64,000 nucleotides of DNA, taken from NCBI RefSeq assembly GCF_023343835.1, contig NC_064434.1, positions 18,457,505 to 18,521,504 on the forward strand. The letters are read 5' to 3'. The notes under the pieces were generated by a model. It made no database searches. It was not told the DNA's origin and worked only from the letters and a program-made list of their open reading frames with translations. This DNA is from Lagopus muta (lineage: Eukaryota > Chordata > Aves > Galliformes > Phasianidae). A program made the translations under genes and the position numbers. How positions within the stretch are numbered: position 1 is the stretch's first letter; each line of letters starts with the position of its first letter. Of this stretch, positions 21,640 through 33,000 are shown one piece after another.

Positions 21640-22125
21640 GGTCTATTGGTTTTATATGGCAAGGTTTTGGTAGTGGAGGACTGCAAAGTGGCCCCAGTGA
21701 GCAGAACCCAGCACAGCCTCATGTCAGAGCAGAGCAGCTCCAGCTATTCCAATAGGGACCCACCACTGCCAGAGCTGAACCATGAACAATGCTGGGTTTG
21801 CCCTGGTAGAGCAAATTTAAGGAAGGGAAAACTGCTGCACAACAGCAGCTGGGAGAGAGGAGTGAGAAATGAGAGAGTGAATAAGGCGGAATAGTTTTTG
21901 TTTGCTTTTTAGTTCTCAGTGCTCTAATCTGTTTTCAATAGATAATACATTACATTTATCTCCCTTAAGCTGAGTGAGTTTTGCCCAAGATAGTAACTGG
22001 TGAATTACTTATCTCAACCCAGGAGTTGTTTTTTCCCCATTGTGTTTTCTCCTCCATCCTTCTTAAGAGGAGTGAGCGAACAGCTTGGTGGTGCTGACTT
22101 GCCCACCAGTATTAAATCACAGCAG
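21640..22125 (+). mobile_element. Solo LTR, avian ERVL-type, internally deleted
   Basis: The 5' part ('ttttatatggcaaggttttg', 'gtagtggaggactgcaaag', then 'aactgctgcacaacagcagc' and 'gagagaggagtgagaaatga') fits the start of a common bird ERVL-type LTR as I remember it. The 3' part ('ctgagtgagttttgcccaag', 'aactggtgaattacttatct', 'aggagtgagcgaacagcttg', 'gtggtgctgacttgcccacc') fits its end. The GC-rich middle of the consensus is missing. The 3' half is shared with 11560-11912. No gag, pol or env sequence adjoins, so it is a solo LTR left by recombination or decay. Confidence 0.75.
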
Positions 22126-22138
22126 GTAGGTTGGCCAA

Positions 22139-22160
22139 ATAGCTCATTATAATGAGCTAT
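22139..22160. repeat. 22-bp perfect palindrome
   Basis: atagctcattataatgagctat equals its own reverse complement. It lies just 3' of the solo LTR. It could be a dimeric protein-binding site or chance. Nothing around it identifies a role. Confidence 0.9.
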
Positions 22161-22262
22161 ACAACATATTCAGGAGAGATAGATCAGATAAATTGAGCTG
22201 TTCCCAAAAGAAATAGCAAGAGGTTTGTTGCTTTGAAGGCATTTAATCTGGAAGCATTTGCG

Positions 22263-22315
22263 TTACAGATTGTCCTCTCAAGATATTGCCATACTTACAG
22301 ATGGCAATCTGTAAG
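22263..22315. repeat. Overlapping alternative hairpins
   Basis: Three perfect inverted repeats share sequence: ttacagattg 22263-22272 with caatctgtaa 22305-22314; attgccat 22285-22292 with atggcaat 22301-22308; and cttacagat 22294-22302 with atctgtaag 22307-22315. Only one can form at a time. Confidence 0.8.
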
Positions 22316-24556
22316 AATCATTTAAAGAAAAAGGATAGCAATGCATAGAACAGTTAGGCACAATTCTGCTTTATTTTTATACACATATAACACACGCACA
22401 CACAAAAATAGTAAGGTAACTATCTCTAATTGCTCTCCTACTGGATGATTAATAATAGTGGTCAAGAATGAAGTCCTGGTCCATAACACAATGGAACATA
22501 ACTAGGTTTACATTTCTGTCACTTAACCAATTTGTAGAACATCACACTGAATGAAGAAGTCATCCACAAAACATAATGAAGACATGAGAGCAGGCAAAAG
22601 AGAACCAATATTTAATTGACACTATATCAGCACTGTAATTATCAGCATTCTTCTCTTCATTAAGCTTGCTCCTTCCAAAATTAAACACTTGGATTCCTGT
22701 TTTATACTGTGCATGGCAACAGCTCCATAAAAACCTTGCGTCTGGCTGCTTGTATTCCACTCATCTGCACTCTGTTTAAAAGCTGCATTAAAAGTTATAA
22801 TCAAGTTATTTTATGAAAATGTAACTAGAAACTACTTGTCCCTTTGTTTGGGCACACATTGTCATCTCATCATTTTGTTCTTGTTCTACTTTCTCTACAC
22901 TTTAAATCCCCAGCTGTGTGCATAGAGGAGATGGGAGCACAACAAAGGAACTTGCTAGCCATTAAATTTTCTCAAGGATCAACGTTAATTAGCCTTATGG
23001 TATTTGTTTAATCCAACTGTCAGTTTGAAAACACTATAAAAGCAATGTGTTTTCATGAACCCTGATCTGGCCAAGCACAGGGGACCACAGCAATGCCATA
23101 GTACAGGGCTTTAGATTTCATAACTGTCCACTGCACAAGTGTCCAAGCAGTTTGGCACAATAGCCTTTTTAGGGACTAAAATTTTGCTACTGTGAAAGTG
23201 GAGTGCACAACATATATTACTCATCTGAATAAAATGAACTTCAGCAATTAAAATGAATTTTATCAAGCAAGTTCACAAATTTGCATTACTCAAGTGTACC
23301 AGACTGTCTGGAGTACCTCCATTACTAAATTATCAAATAGATTCAAATATTTATGAAAAATATTTTTCTAAAACCATTTCATTAATAATATAAAAACTGA
23401 AATGGAAAGACATAACACTAAAAAGAAACAATTTACTTCTCTGTAAGCTGTATGACCAAATCACTTAGATGATATATCATTGTAACTAAAACCCCTTGCT
23501 AAATATTTGATATAAGACCATAATGGAAAAAAAAAAAAATCTGCAATATAAAGCTATGTTATATCACAACAGTATATAAAGACTGAAAAACAGATACCAG
23601 AAGATTGTTTACACTGATTTTTTTTCATTAACTGTAAATTCTATGCATTTCCATGGTCTAACATTTTTTCCTGAACGTGACTAAAGGCACATACTTTGAG
23701 GACTAAAAATTGCAAATCATTCTCAAGTCTCACAACCACATTAACTATCCCTTCCATCTCTACACCTTTACATTTAAATGGGAATCAAAATTAAGAAACA
23801 AAATCATCCCCGCTCAGTCACGATCAGAGAGCTTCTATTCTCAGCCCATGGAAACACGAAAAAGTCTAAATAGTATTCTACCGTTCATTGTCACCTCGAA
23901 CACTGCTTGCTCCCTGGTGTACTATGTATTGTCCTCAAATAAACAGAGATATGTTGTGAAAACCACCACACATTCATCATGAAGACAAATGATGAGGAAG
24001 AGTTTCTGTGGAATAAATCACCCTTTTAAAATTCACATATTCTTTGAACCTTCAAGATAAAAAGAATATCATCAACTGTAAGCAGCTGATTGTATAACAG
24101 CAGTTAATATTTTGGAGGAAATAATACTGAAAACAGAAGTTGTGTTTAGAGTTACATAGCAGAAACAATTAGTGATGCTGTTGTCATCAAGAATCATTTA
24201 AGCCTTTTACCATTTCAACCATAATTACTAATCATAGAAGTATCAATGCCATACTAGAAGCACTATAAATTATTTTAAAACAATTTATGAATAAGACAGC
24301 TCCTTGTTTGTATCTGTCATCTCTAAAAATCATTACTTTTTGTTTTCTTACACAGGTGTAAAAACATACACGTACACATGTAAGCACTTAGAAAAAGCCT
24401 CTTTCCTACAGTACATGTTTATCCAACATCCAAGGGCATACACAACCCATACAGGAATGAATTATTCAAAATTTAGTGGATTTACCAGCAAGCTATCCTA
24501 ACAATGTTAGGAGCATCTATGAGGAGGTTTTGCACCACTGATCTATATAAGGTCTA
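22316..24556. other. Unassigned AT-rich DNA
   Basis: A short imperfect CA-rich run lies at 22381-22403 and an A-run at about 23526-23539. No repeat family, RNA gene or convincing exon is visible. Confidence 0.5.
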
Positions 24557-24594
24557 TATATAACTGTAAAGCTTTAAGAATTGATTTTTGTCAC
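24557..24594 (+). repeat. Direct repeat flanking an LTR, left copy
   Basis: 'actgtaaagctttaagaatt' plus flanks recurs at 25185-25226 with one mismatch in its 22-base core and a shared 'gtcac' end. The two copies bracket the minus-strand LTR at a distance of 11-34 bp. This is far longer than the 4-6 bp target duplication expected for a retroviral LTR. Confidence 0.75.
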
Positions 24595-24604
24595 TTTTTT
24601 TGTC

Positions 24605-25150
24605 ATTGTAGTTGTTTAACCCAGCAAGTGTCTCAGCACCACACGGCCATTCACTCACTCCTCCTCTTCCCAGTGGGCTAGGGGGACAACCAAATAAAAC
24701 AGAGTAGAACTTCCACGTTGAGACAAAACTATTCATTAAGATATTAAAGGATAATAGTGAAAACTATGTGTTGTGTGTGCATGCGTGTGTGTGTGAACGT
24801 ATATAAAAAGTGGTACACAAGCACTTGCTCACCACCCCCCAGCTAATGCCCAACTAGCCCCCCCAGCAAGTAGAAGAGAGATGAATTCCCACCCACTTCA
24901 AAACTCCTCACACATGATATCGTATGGTATGGAATATCTCTTTGGGCATTTGAGGTCAGTTATCCTAATTCTGTTCCCTTCCAGCTCCCTATGCCCTTCA
25001 CTGAAAATGGTCTTGGCTCTGTACAATGCTGCTTAGCAGAAACTATAAACATTGGTGCGTTACCAACATTGTTTTTCTCTTATAACCAAAACATAGCATT
25101 ATAGCAGACCCTCTGAAGAAAACAATTTAGTCCCAGCTGAAACTGAGACA
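24605..25150 (-). mobile_element. Solo LTR, avian ERVL-type, antisense
   Basis: Read on the plus strand it goes 'gttgtttaacccagcaagtg', 'caccacacggccattcactc', 'ttgctcaccaccccccagct', 'gtatggtatggaatatctct', 'ttccagctccctatgccctt', 'gctgcttagcagaaactata', and ends 'cagctgaaactgagaca'. This is the reverse complement of a widespread bird LTR whose 5' end I remember as 'tgtcctggtttcagctggga'. A short GT-repeat-rich insertion sits at about 24771-24797. Its age is intermediate and there is no retroviral coding sequence next to it. Confidence 0.78.
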
Positions 25151-25184
25151 GATGAGCTGTAAGGAAGTCCTGCATTACTAATTC

Positions 25185-25226
25185 ATATAACAGTAAAGCT
25201 TTAAGAATTGTTGGGCATTGTGTCAC
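25185..25226 (+). repeat. Direct repeat flanking an LTR, right copy
   Basis: Partner of 24557-24594: 'acagtaaagctttaagaatt' followed by 'gtcac' after a short indel. The arrangement suggests a duplication of host sequence around the LTR. Confidence 0.75.
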
Positions 25227-25789
25227 AAAAAACAAGTGTTGGCTCTACTGAGCACACACACTGTAGCTTTATGCTCCCCGTCCATACTGACCATAGAAGA
25301 GCCTCATTAAGAAATAAACAGAATACAACATGAAATTCCACTGTAAAAGAACAATCTCAATGTACTTTCTATTCACTAGGCCAAATTTCTTAAAAATACT
25401 TGAAGGAAACGTGCAGAGATGTTGTTGAGTGTGCAGTGAGTGTGCAAAGTGAAAAGATCCTGAATGTGGTGAGAAGTCTATCTGCATGTATGAATGCATA
25501 TCCAAAACAGAATATCTTTCCTTAAGAAGTCAAAGTGAATTAATGAAAATTTTTAAAGCAGAATGTGATCTTTCTATGCGTTTATGTGCAACAGACCTCT
25601 TCATCTTTTCAGCTTCAAAACATTTTTAATTCTAAATAAAGATATAGCAGAGAAGTCAAAAAGAAGCTCTGGTGAAATGCACTGTTTAGAAAGTTCATCC
25701 TTTTGAAAACTGTGAATAGCTGCTATACAAAAAGCAATAGTTCAAGAAAGGATTTGTCTTTTTGTGTTCTGTTTTCATTCACAGTTCAC
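25227..25789. other. Unassigned AT-rich DNA
   Basis: No gene or repeat is recognised between the LTR-flanking repeat and the CR1 tail. Confidence 0.5.
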
Positions 25790-25995
25790 GGAATCATTGC
25801 AATAACTCCCTAGATTTGGAAGGGACTTTCTGAGGTCAGATGGTCCAATTCCCCTGCAGTTAAAGGAACATCCACAGCACAGGTTGTCCAGGGCTTTATC
25901 CAACCTTGCCTTGAAAAGTCTCCAGGGATGGGGCATCAATCAAATCTCTGGCAATCTCTGTTCCAGTGCCTCACCACCCTCACTGTAAAAGACAT
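25790..25995 (-). mobile_element. CR1 LINE 3' end, antisense
   Basis: 'ttcacggaatcattgcaata', 'gatttggaagggactttctg', 'tccaaccttgccttgaaaag', 'ctccagggatggggcatcaa' and 'ttccagtgcctcaccaccct' are CR1 3' UTR blocks in reverse complement. About 200 bp are retained and the copy is moderately diverged. Confidence 0.88.
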
Positions 25996-26454
25996 CTCAT
26001 AGTACTTCTACATACTAGATCTTTTAACGATCATGCAGAAGGAGTTCACCAAATAAATGAAAATAATTTCTCTCTAATTGTCAGTCATTATCAAATGGAG
26101 TATCTTTGATGTCTCTAAAAGGAAACAGATCAAATTCAAGGGAGAAATACTGGAGTTTAAGCACACGTGACAGGTTAAAATGATAGTATCACATCTTCTG
26201 TGCTTGGAGCACTTTTTGGAATAATAATTCGTGACAGAGTGCAGTAGTACGTAGTACAGCTGCTAGGTGGCTTTTGCATACTTGTTCTTCATAGTTATGT
26301 CCTTTCCAGCCATCACATTCTGACCAGGAAAAACTAATATTATTAACCAACTAAAAATTATTCAGTTCACTTAATATTTATATGAATCCTTCTTTGTTTT
26401 TGGCTCAAAGCTTGCTTCCTGAGGTATTTCTTGTGATAAGACTGACTCGTCTAG
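25996..26454. other. Unassigned AT-rich DNA
   Basis: No gene or repeat is recognised between the CR1 tail and the LTR. Confidence 0.5.
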
Positions 26455-27140
26455 GAGATGAGTGATGGGTGTTGCGTGTGGCAATCAACATCACTGTGTG
26501 GACAATTTTACATTTGAAAGCACTTCTTTGGAGCTGTTTGCCTTCGGAATAGAGAGCTCAGGACTGTTTACTGGTGGAAGATCCAGCCTGTGACCAAATA
26601 ACTCCAGCTTGCTATGGGAGATTAGGGGATGATATAATTATATCCTGTGAAGGCAAGATACAAGCGGGCACTTCCCTGCTCCCTCGTATCTGCTGGCAAA
26701 GCCCAGAAGATGGGAACAAAAGGAGTTCCTGCTGAGATCCAAAAGCAAGAATCTGTCACTCCAAGAAGAGCTGACTCAACCGCTTTGGACTTATAAATAA
26801 GTTTGTACCACCATTGGAAAGTAGTCACCATCATTCACTGCCATTGTCAACAGAACAACGCCTGATGACCCACCAGTAATGAAGACTGAGCTATGAACCA
26901 CGCTGGATCCATGGTGGTGACTATCTCCCTCTTATAAAGACTCCTTGCCTCTTTCTTATCTTTTCTTTTGTCCTTCTTCTTCCCTTTCCCATCACCCTAA
27001 TTTGCAATAGTGTTCGTCCTCCCCTTCCCCATCTCCCTGTTTAAGGTTTGTAATAAACTGGTCAGACCAACATTTGAACTGTTATTTCTTAATCTCATGC
27101 CAGGTACACAGATATCAAAGAACCTCCTCTCCTTATTATA
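26455..27140 (+). mobile_element. Solo LTR, avian ERV-type, with polyadenylation signal
   Basis: Blocks in order are 'gaaagcacttctttggagct', 'gagagctcaggactgtttac', 'gggagattaggggatgatat', 'gatgggaacaaaaggagttc', 'ctgctgagatccaaaagcaa', 'ctgtcactccaagaagagct', and a T/C-rich stretch (26937-26995). They end at 'aaggtttgtaataaactggt' with AATAAA at about 27051. This succession matches a common avian ERV LTR as I recall it. It is nearly full length and better preserved than the LTR at 21640. It has no internal retroviral region. The left boundary is approximate. Confidence 0.78.
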
Positions 27141-27187
27141 AATTGGAGACCATCATATAAATTATGAGACCATCTGAACTGGAATCA

Positions 27188-27188
<1 letters not shown>

Positions 27189-27218
<30 letters not shown>
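27189..27218. repeat. A30 homopolymer
   Basis: Uninterrupted run of about 30 A, 50 bp beyond the LTR 3' end. Confidence 0.95.
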
Positions 27219-27220
<2 letters not shown>

Positions 27221-28949
27221 CACAAATTAAAAAGTAGGACTTTTTAGAAGCTAGACACTGTTTTGAAATACTAGTGTCCTTCTCCTGTTTATCATATGTA
27301 TTCAGATAATGCCAGTATAGCAAATGAAAAAAGGATGATCCTTATTTAGGAAAGACAGTAAAGTGGTAATTACGTACCACCTGTGATTTTGATTTTTTTT
27401 TTTTCCGTTTTTCTTTCATTTTTTCCCTTTAAATTTAGATGCTTATATTGCATCTTCCAAAAAACTCAGACTTTATTATTCCCTGAAGAAAATGAGACTC
27501 TTAATAATGTTTCCCTAGCTAGTACTTTCTGCAAAATTGGGCCATTTACTCAAAAAGAAAAATCTGTCAATTTTCCCATTGAGAAAAGACAAAAGAGGTG
27601 TTTTGACAGGTTTTTGCTGTAATGTCTGACTAACTTGCATGGCAGATCGTAGCACTTAGTAGTGATTTTCAGCTGTGTTCTCAAGACCATCAAAGAAGTT
27701 TTTTGTTTTTACTGAAGGACTTTTTTTTCCCCTCCTTTAAATACTTGTACTTCAAATACCATTTCACAGACTCTTTATGGAGACTGACTTCTTGCTTCAC
27801 TCCACTGCAGGAGATGAAGGCAGCACCTCAGTTGAGCAAAGGCCCTGTGACAGGGAGGTGGGTTCTATGCGGAATGGCTGAGGTAGTTGCGTTTCAGCAG
27901 CTCAATGGAACTTAACAGCAGCCCCTAGCACCTATAGGGAGACTGCCAAGCACACGAAGCCAGGCTATTCAACGCTGCATGGCACAAGGGCAAGAAGAAG
28001 AAATGGACACAAACCAAGATAAGACAGGACATAAAGCAACACTTTCCCTCAAAAGCAGTCCAGCCAAGGAGCAGGCTGGTCACAGACATTGCACAATCTC
28101 CGCCCTGGGAAATTTCTTCAACCTGACTGAAGAAAGCTCTCATCTCAGAGATGACCCAGGCAGAAGGTTGGAAGAGAACTTTAAGATCTCTTCAACTTGT
28201 ATTATCTTTGCAACCTCTGAAAATGGAAAGCGATCTTAACACTTCCATAAAAATCTGCTAAAAAACAAAAAAACAGCACGAACCTGATGGATATTTAAGT
28301 GACCCACAAAATTGTTGACTATTCTGTACTCATGTTTTGAAGAGTTATTTTATCTATGCTTTCTGAAACTAGCTTATTAGAAATTTGGTAACTTTGCCAT
28401 ATGTAACTTCAGTATTTTTTCTTCAGAAATAAAATGGTGAAGTATAACCTCACTGCAGTGAGCTCCTCACAGCTTAGCACACACAGGAGCCTTTACAGTT
28501 ATCTACAGTTTCTCTGCAGACAAGTACTAAAGATGAGAGCAGCTGTCCAGTTAACCATGTGATTTTTTTTTCTACCATGTTGGCCCAGGTAGTGTAACAT
28601 CAATGCTTCATACAAGCCACATCCTGGTGGAAGGTGATCAACATGTAGAATCCCTGAAGCAGAAACCACTGCAAAAGTAGAGCACTGCTTTGCTATCCTC
28701 TATCACGTTACGTGTGGGCAGCTCTTAGAAACCACTGTAAGCACCACTGGTGAGCCTATTATGTCAGACCATCTTTCCGACTGCACCAAATAAATGAGAT
28801 TCAAAGCATGTTTCACATTTACCTCAAACCTCAATGCCCTCACTGGATCTGTGACAAGCAAAGAAAATGCACAGCTGTTTAACAAGAGATGCTGCAAAAA
28901 ACTGTCTGCCTACAGACTGCAGCACTTCACAGAAGCACAGTCAACTTAC
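27219..28949. other. Unassigned DNA, somewhat less AT-rich at 27.8-28.2 kb
   Basis: Short frames overlap on both strands at 27703-28239 without recognisable domains. No repeat family is recognised. Confidence 0.5.
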
Positions 28950-29036
28950 CAGAGGAAAAGGTGATCTAAGCCATTTTTCAGGGCCTTGACAAATCCTGAA
29001 TCAGTACACAATTCCTTTGCAATTAGCTCCACACTT
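28950..29036 (-). other. Candidate coding exon, minus strand
   Basis: Read leftwards, a strong acceptor ('gaaaattttttttcag') opens 87 bases with exactly one stop-free frame, then a near-consensus donor 'CTCTG|GTAAGTTGA'. The 29-codon peptide contains SVELIAKELC and FVKALKNGLDHLF. It has the hydrophobic spacing of amphipathic helices of the kind seen in helical-repeat proteins, but I recognise no family. The exon needs two bases from its predecessor, which is exactly what the candidate at 35560-35617 leaves in its frame 3. Similar splice-flanked frames arise by chance a few times in 64 kb. Confidence 0.35.
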
Positions 29037-29479
29037 CTGAAAAAAAATTTTCACTAAGTTCACATTAATTCCTATAGGAAGTAAACACAAAGCACTATTC
29101 AGCCGCAAGTACCATCTGCAATTCAATCCGTCGAAATTCAGACTGCCCTGTTTCACCACAGGATATGCTCATTCTAACAGTGAATCAAACAGCTCTCCCC
29201 AGCCACTACAATCGCTTTGCATTGCTAAAAAGCCATTTTTTTAATCTGAGCCCAGCAGCTAACTATAGAGAACTACTACCTCCTGCATCAGAATTTCTTG
29301 TGCTGAACAAAAAAGCATCATGACACTCAGACATCTCTCATGAGATGGCTTTTCTTTATGTTAATAATTGCAGGTGCTCATCTTGTACCTCTTCTGTTTT
29401 GGAGCAGTTTTTTCACAACTTATGATTAAAACAGCACAGTATGTAATTTATATAATAGCATTTGTTCTTTCTCATTGCT

Positions 29480-30010
29480 ACTGGACATAATTCATTTGAT
29501 ACAGTCAAGAATCATATTTGTCTTTTCCCTGACAGTGTCTCTCAACCATTTTGAGATTGCTAATATAAATTAGCTTTGTTCCACTTCTGCATTTGCAATT
29601 TCTGAATCTCACACTTGCTGTAAGATGCATATACTTTTTTCTTAAAATTAATGAATGACTTAACATTTTTTAACATTGAGCTTCATTCTATTTCATTTTC
29701 TTTCTCATTGTTATTGTTACCTTACTAGATGCAGATTTAACATCAATTTACTGTGTATCACCAGTAAGTTTGTTGATTTTACTGTCAGATTGCAAAACTC
29801 TCCTCCTTAGATTACTTATGAAAACAATATTGACATGAATGCAACTACTTTTAAATAGCACAGTACCCAGCACACCAGTAGTTTCTGTATAGCTCGTCTT
29901 AGCAGTTCAACAATCAAATTTTAAATTCAGTTACAAATTTTACTACCTTAATATTTCCATACAGCATATTATCAAAAGCATTCTTGTAGAGCTGATACAG
30001 AAATTCCATA
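29480..30010 (-). mobile_element. Ancient CR1-like LINE RT fragment, antisense
   Basis: Read leftwards, broken frames give LYKNAFDNMLYGNIKVVKF (the 'KAFD' motif A region), then ETTGVLGTVLFK (motif B, 'VTSGVPQGTVLGPLLF'), FISNLRR (the 'FINDL' block) and SKINKLTGDTQ (motif C region, where F-A-D-D has become L-T-G-D). Order and spacing fit a CR1/L3-like reverse transcriptase, but it is much more diverged than the other CR1 copies. It has multiple stops and frameshifts. Confidence 0.5.
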
Positions 30011-33000
30011 ATTTACCCCAGTAAGTGCTTTGCAGGAAGAAGGATAGCCTACATAAAACCAATTTTTTATAGTAGAAGTTTACATCTTTGGCAAGGCATC
30101 TGGCATTACATTATGCAATACAATATCCAACTAGAAAATAAATTACTTTCTACTCCTATTTTAAAACCTCCTCACTACTTCTTTTTGTGCAGTTCAGAAG
30201 AATAATATCAGAGCTAAAAAACACGGATTGGAAGTATGAGAACTAAGTTTACAGCAAGTCAAAAATGCTGTCTAGCAAGTGACATTAACTTATATTTTTC
30301 AGGTAATGATAGCATCAAAATGATATGTTAGTATAAATGCTCAAAATAAATGAAATGAAAACTTCTGTTTTAATTCAAATCTGCTCTCTATTTTTTCCAC
30401 ATCTTCAATCATCTTTGAAATACCTCAAATAAAATTTCCAAACAAACTGAAGTTACCCATTTACTTCTCAAAGAATTTTCCATTTTTGGAATCTTGGCCT
30501 TATAGTACATATTGCCAAGGAAACAGAAGCCAAGTAAGTTATTTGGAGAATCTCTAGAGCCCACCAGTTCAGAATCCATCAGAAATCAACCATCAATCAG
30601 ATGGTATTCATGATCTTTGTTTAACAAATAATTTACCCAGCAAAGAATGATAGAAAAAAATCATACACTTAAACAGTGAAGAGGGAATTTAACAGTATTG
30701 CAGCATTGAAGTATAATTCACTCAGGCTACATAACATGGAATATAACTCCTTTAAATGTTCCTTATAAAAAGGGTAACAACAACACGAAGCTCTCTGAGT
30801 GAAATATGTAGGGTTAGATTTAGTTTTACACGTACATAAAAATTGTATTCATATGCATGTATTCATATAGAAAGTCCTCATACAGCATATTATCTCTGTA
30901 TAAATGTAAAACTGAATTATGTCTATGTACCTATTTGAAACCACCAGCAATTCTTCTACAAAACTGAGCTAAAAGATCAAAAGTCTAAACTGAATGTGTA
31001 TCTTTTAGCAATGGAATTTTAACTTGCTAGCCATAAATCAAAAGACAACCAGAATCATTAAAATGAATGCTAGAAGATATTTGAGTGAGGAAGAGATCTG
31101 ACCAAAAAACATACAAACCAAAAATACTTAAGACAGAAAGGATTCAATACATGAAATACTGTTCAAATATTTGATGTTACGGCTATTGTGTTTTTCCCTA
31201 CAACTCTAAGTAAAAATTGAACTTCTAATCTACCATTTAATGTAAGTAGCATCTAAAATTATTACCTGAAGAATGTAAGAAACAGAATGGTTTTATATCA
31301 AGCCCTATAATTTTATTATATTCTGATTGCTAGCCTCCACTCACTCCAATTAAACTTTAGTCAATTGTTTTCTTCACGCATGCATACATGAAATCAGTGA
31401 TGCCAGGAACCATGCATATTTTCACACCACTGAAAAAGTCCATATAAAGGAAAATACACCTCCAGCAATACAGTTAGTAGAAACCTGTTTGGGATCAGTT
31501 AGAAATTTCACAGTATCAACTTAACCTGTCTTTATTTCATTTGTTTTTCCTCTTCATCCATTTTAAACAAGTATCGTTGACTTCCCATGGCAACCTTAGC
31601 TTTGGCAAGAAATTTATTTTCTCACTTTTTTTTGCAATGGGAGAACAACTGGGCTAAATCATCTGCATGTAAATTATTCACTCCAGCAACAGACAGTCAG
31701 CATAGTTCAGCTCTTCAGCTCTGCTCCAATGATTGAACTGGGGCTAGAAGAGACACAACCACTGCCCAGAGAATTGTCTGGCTCAAAGTACAGGGATAAT
31801 GAAGGAAGTTTTTAAGTATGTGGCAATGCTGAGCATGCATAATGCATGTTTTCTGACTACAGTTTGCTGACAGGGCAGATTCTTGGGTCTGATGAGATGG
31901 TAGCACTCTCAGGCCAGGAGGAGAGATATGGATTAGCTTTTCCAGACTACCTTACCACTTTTCTGTTAGCCTCTAGTCTTCTTTCCTGGCAGGAATTATT
32001 TTGGCCTTAACAGACTACTCAGATCAACTTGAAAATTGTACTAATTAACAATAAGCATTGATGCAGAGAATAGGTCAGGACTTCATTTGAACCCCTTTTT
32101 TAAAGTTTTCTTTCTCTTGCTAGGATATTTTGTAATTTTAAAGTTGTGAGATTAGAAAACAGGTAGCATATAGAAGCAGACTGTAAAAGAACATAAAATT
32201 ACTAGCTCGGTATTAAATACCTTCTACTTAATGAAATTAGCAAAACAGTCTTTTAGCTATGCAATATCATATTGATTAAAACATTATTCTAAGAATAGGA
32301 ATTTGCTTTCATTATATGCCAAAATCAGCACATATTGAAATTCACTCAAATTCTGAGTGATTTCCACTGCCCCAGACCCACTCTTATTTCTCTAAAACCT
32401 AGTCTTTAAGACTTACGACTGTATGATTTTATTTATACACAAGCACTACCGAAGACAGTTACCAGTGCAACAATCAGTTCCAAATCTACATTTTCCCTGC
32501 AGCAGCTCTATACAGATACAAAAAATGCAAAATATGAACAAAATATTAACAACAAATTATGGACATCACAAGCCATCACCATAAACTACAAAAGATAGAG
32601 TTAACAGATAGGCAAATATATATAAACTACTTTTTAAAATATGTACTTCAGCCATCAATCAGTATGAAGTTTTCTCAAACAAGTTCAATCCTTTTATCTA
32701 AAGACTGTTGTTAGCAGTGTTGTACCAGATCCCTTTGTGGCTTTAGTTACTGCCCTTACAAAACTGAGACAGTAATTATATTTTAGTTAGCAAAGTAAGC
32801 TTAAAGCAGTCTCTTGTCAAGTGCATCCTTGAGGCAACAAGTCTAGTTGTCTTCAACTCCCAAGGAATAGGGGAGAGAAAAGAGACTGAAACATAATCCA
32901 TTCCAGCTATGGGAACAACAGCATAAACAAGATGGGTCTAGGTACACTTCATACCCGTATGATATACTTTACCAGATGTTAAGAAAAGTTACTATACTCA

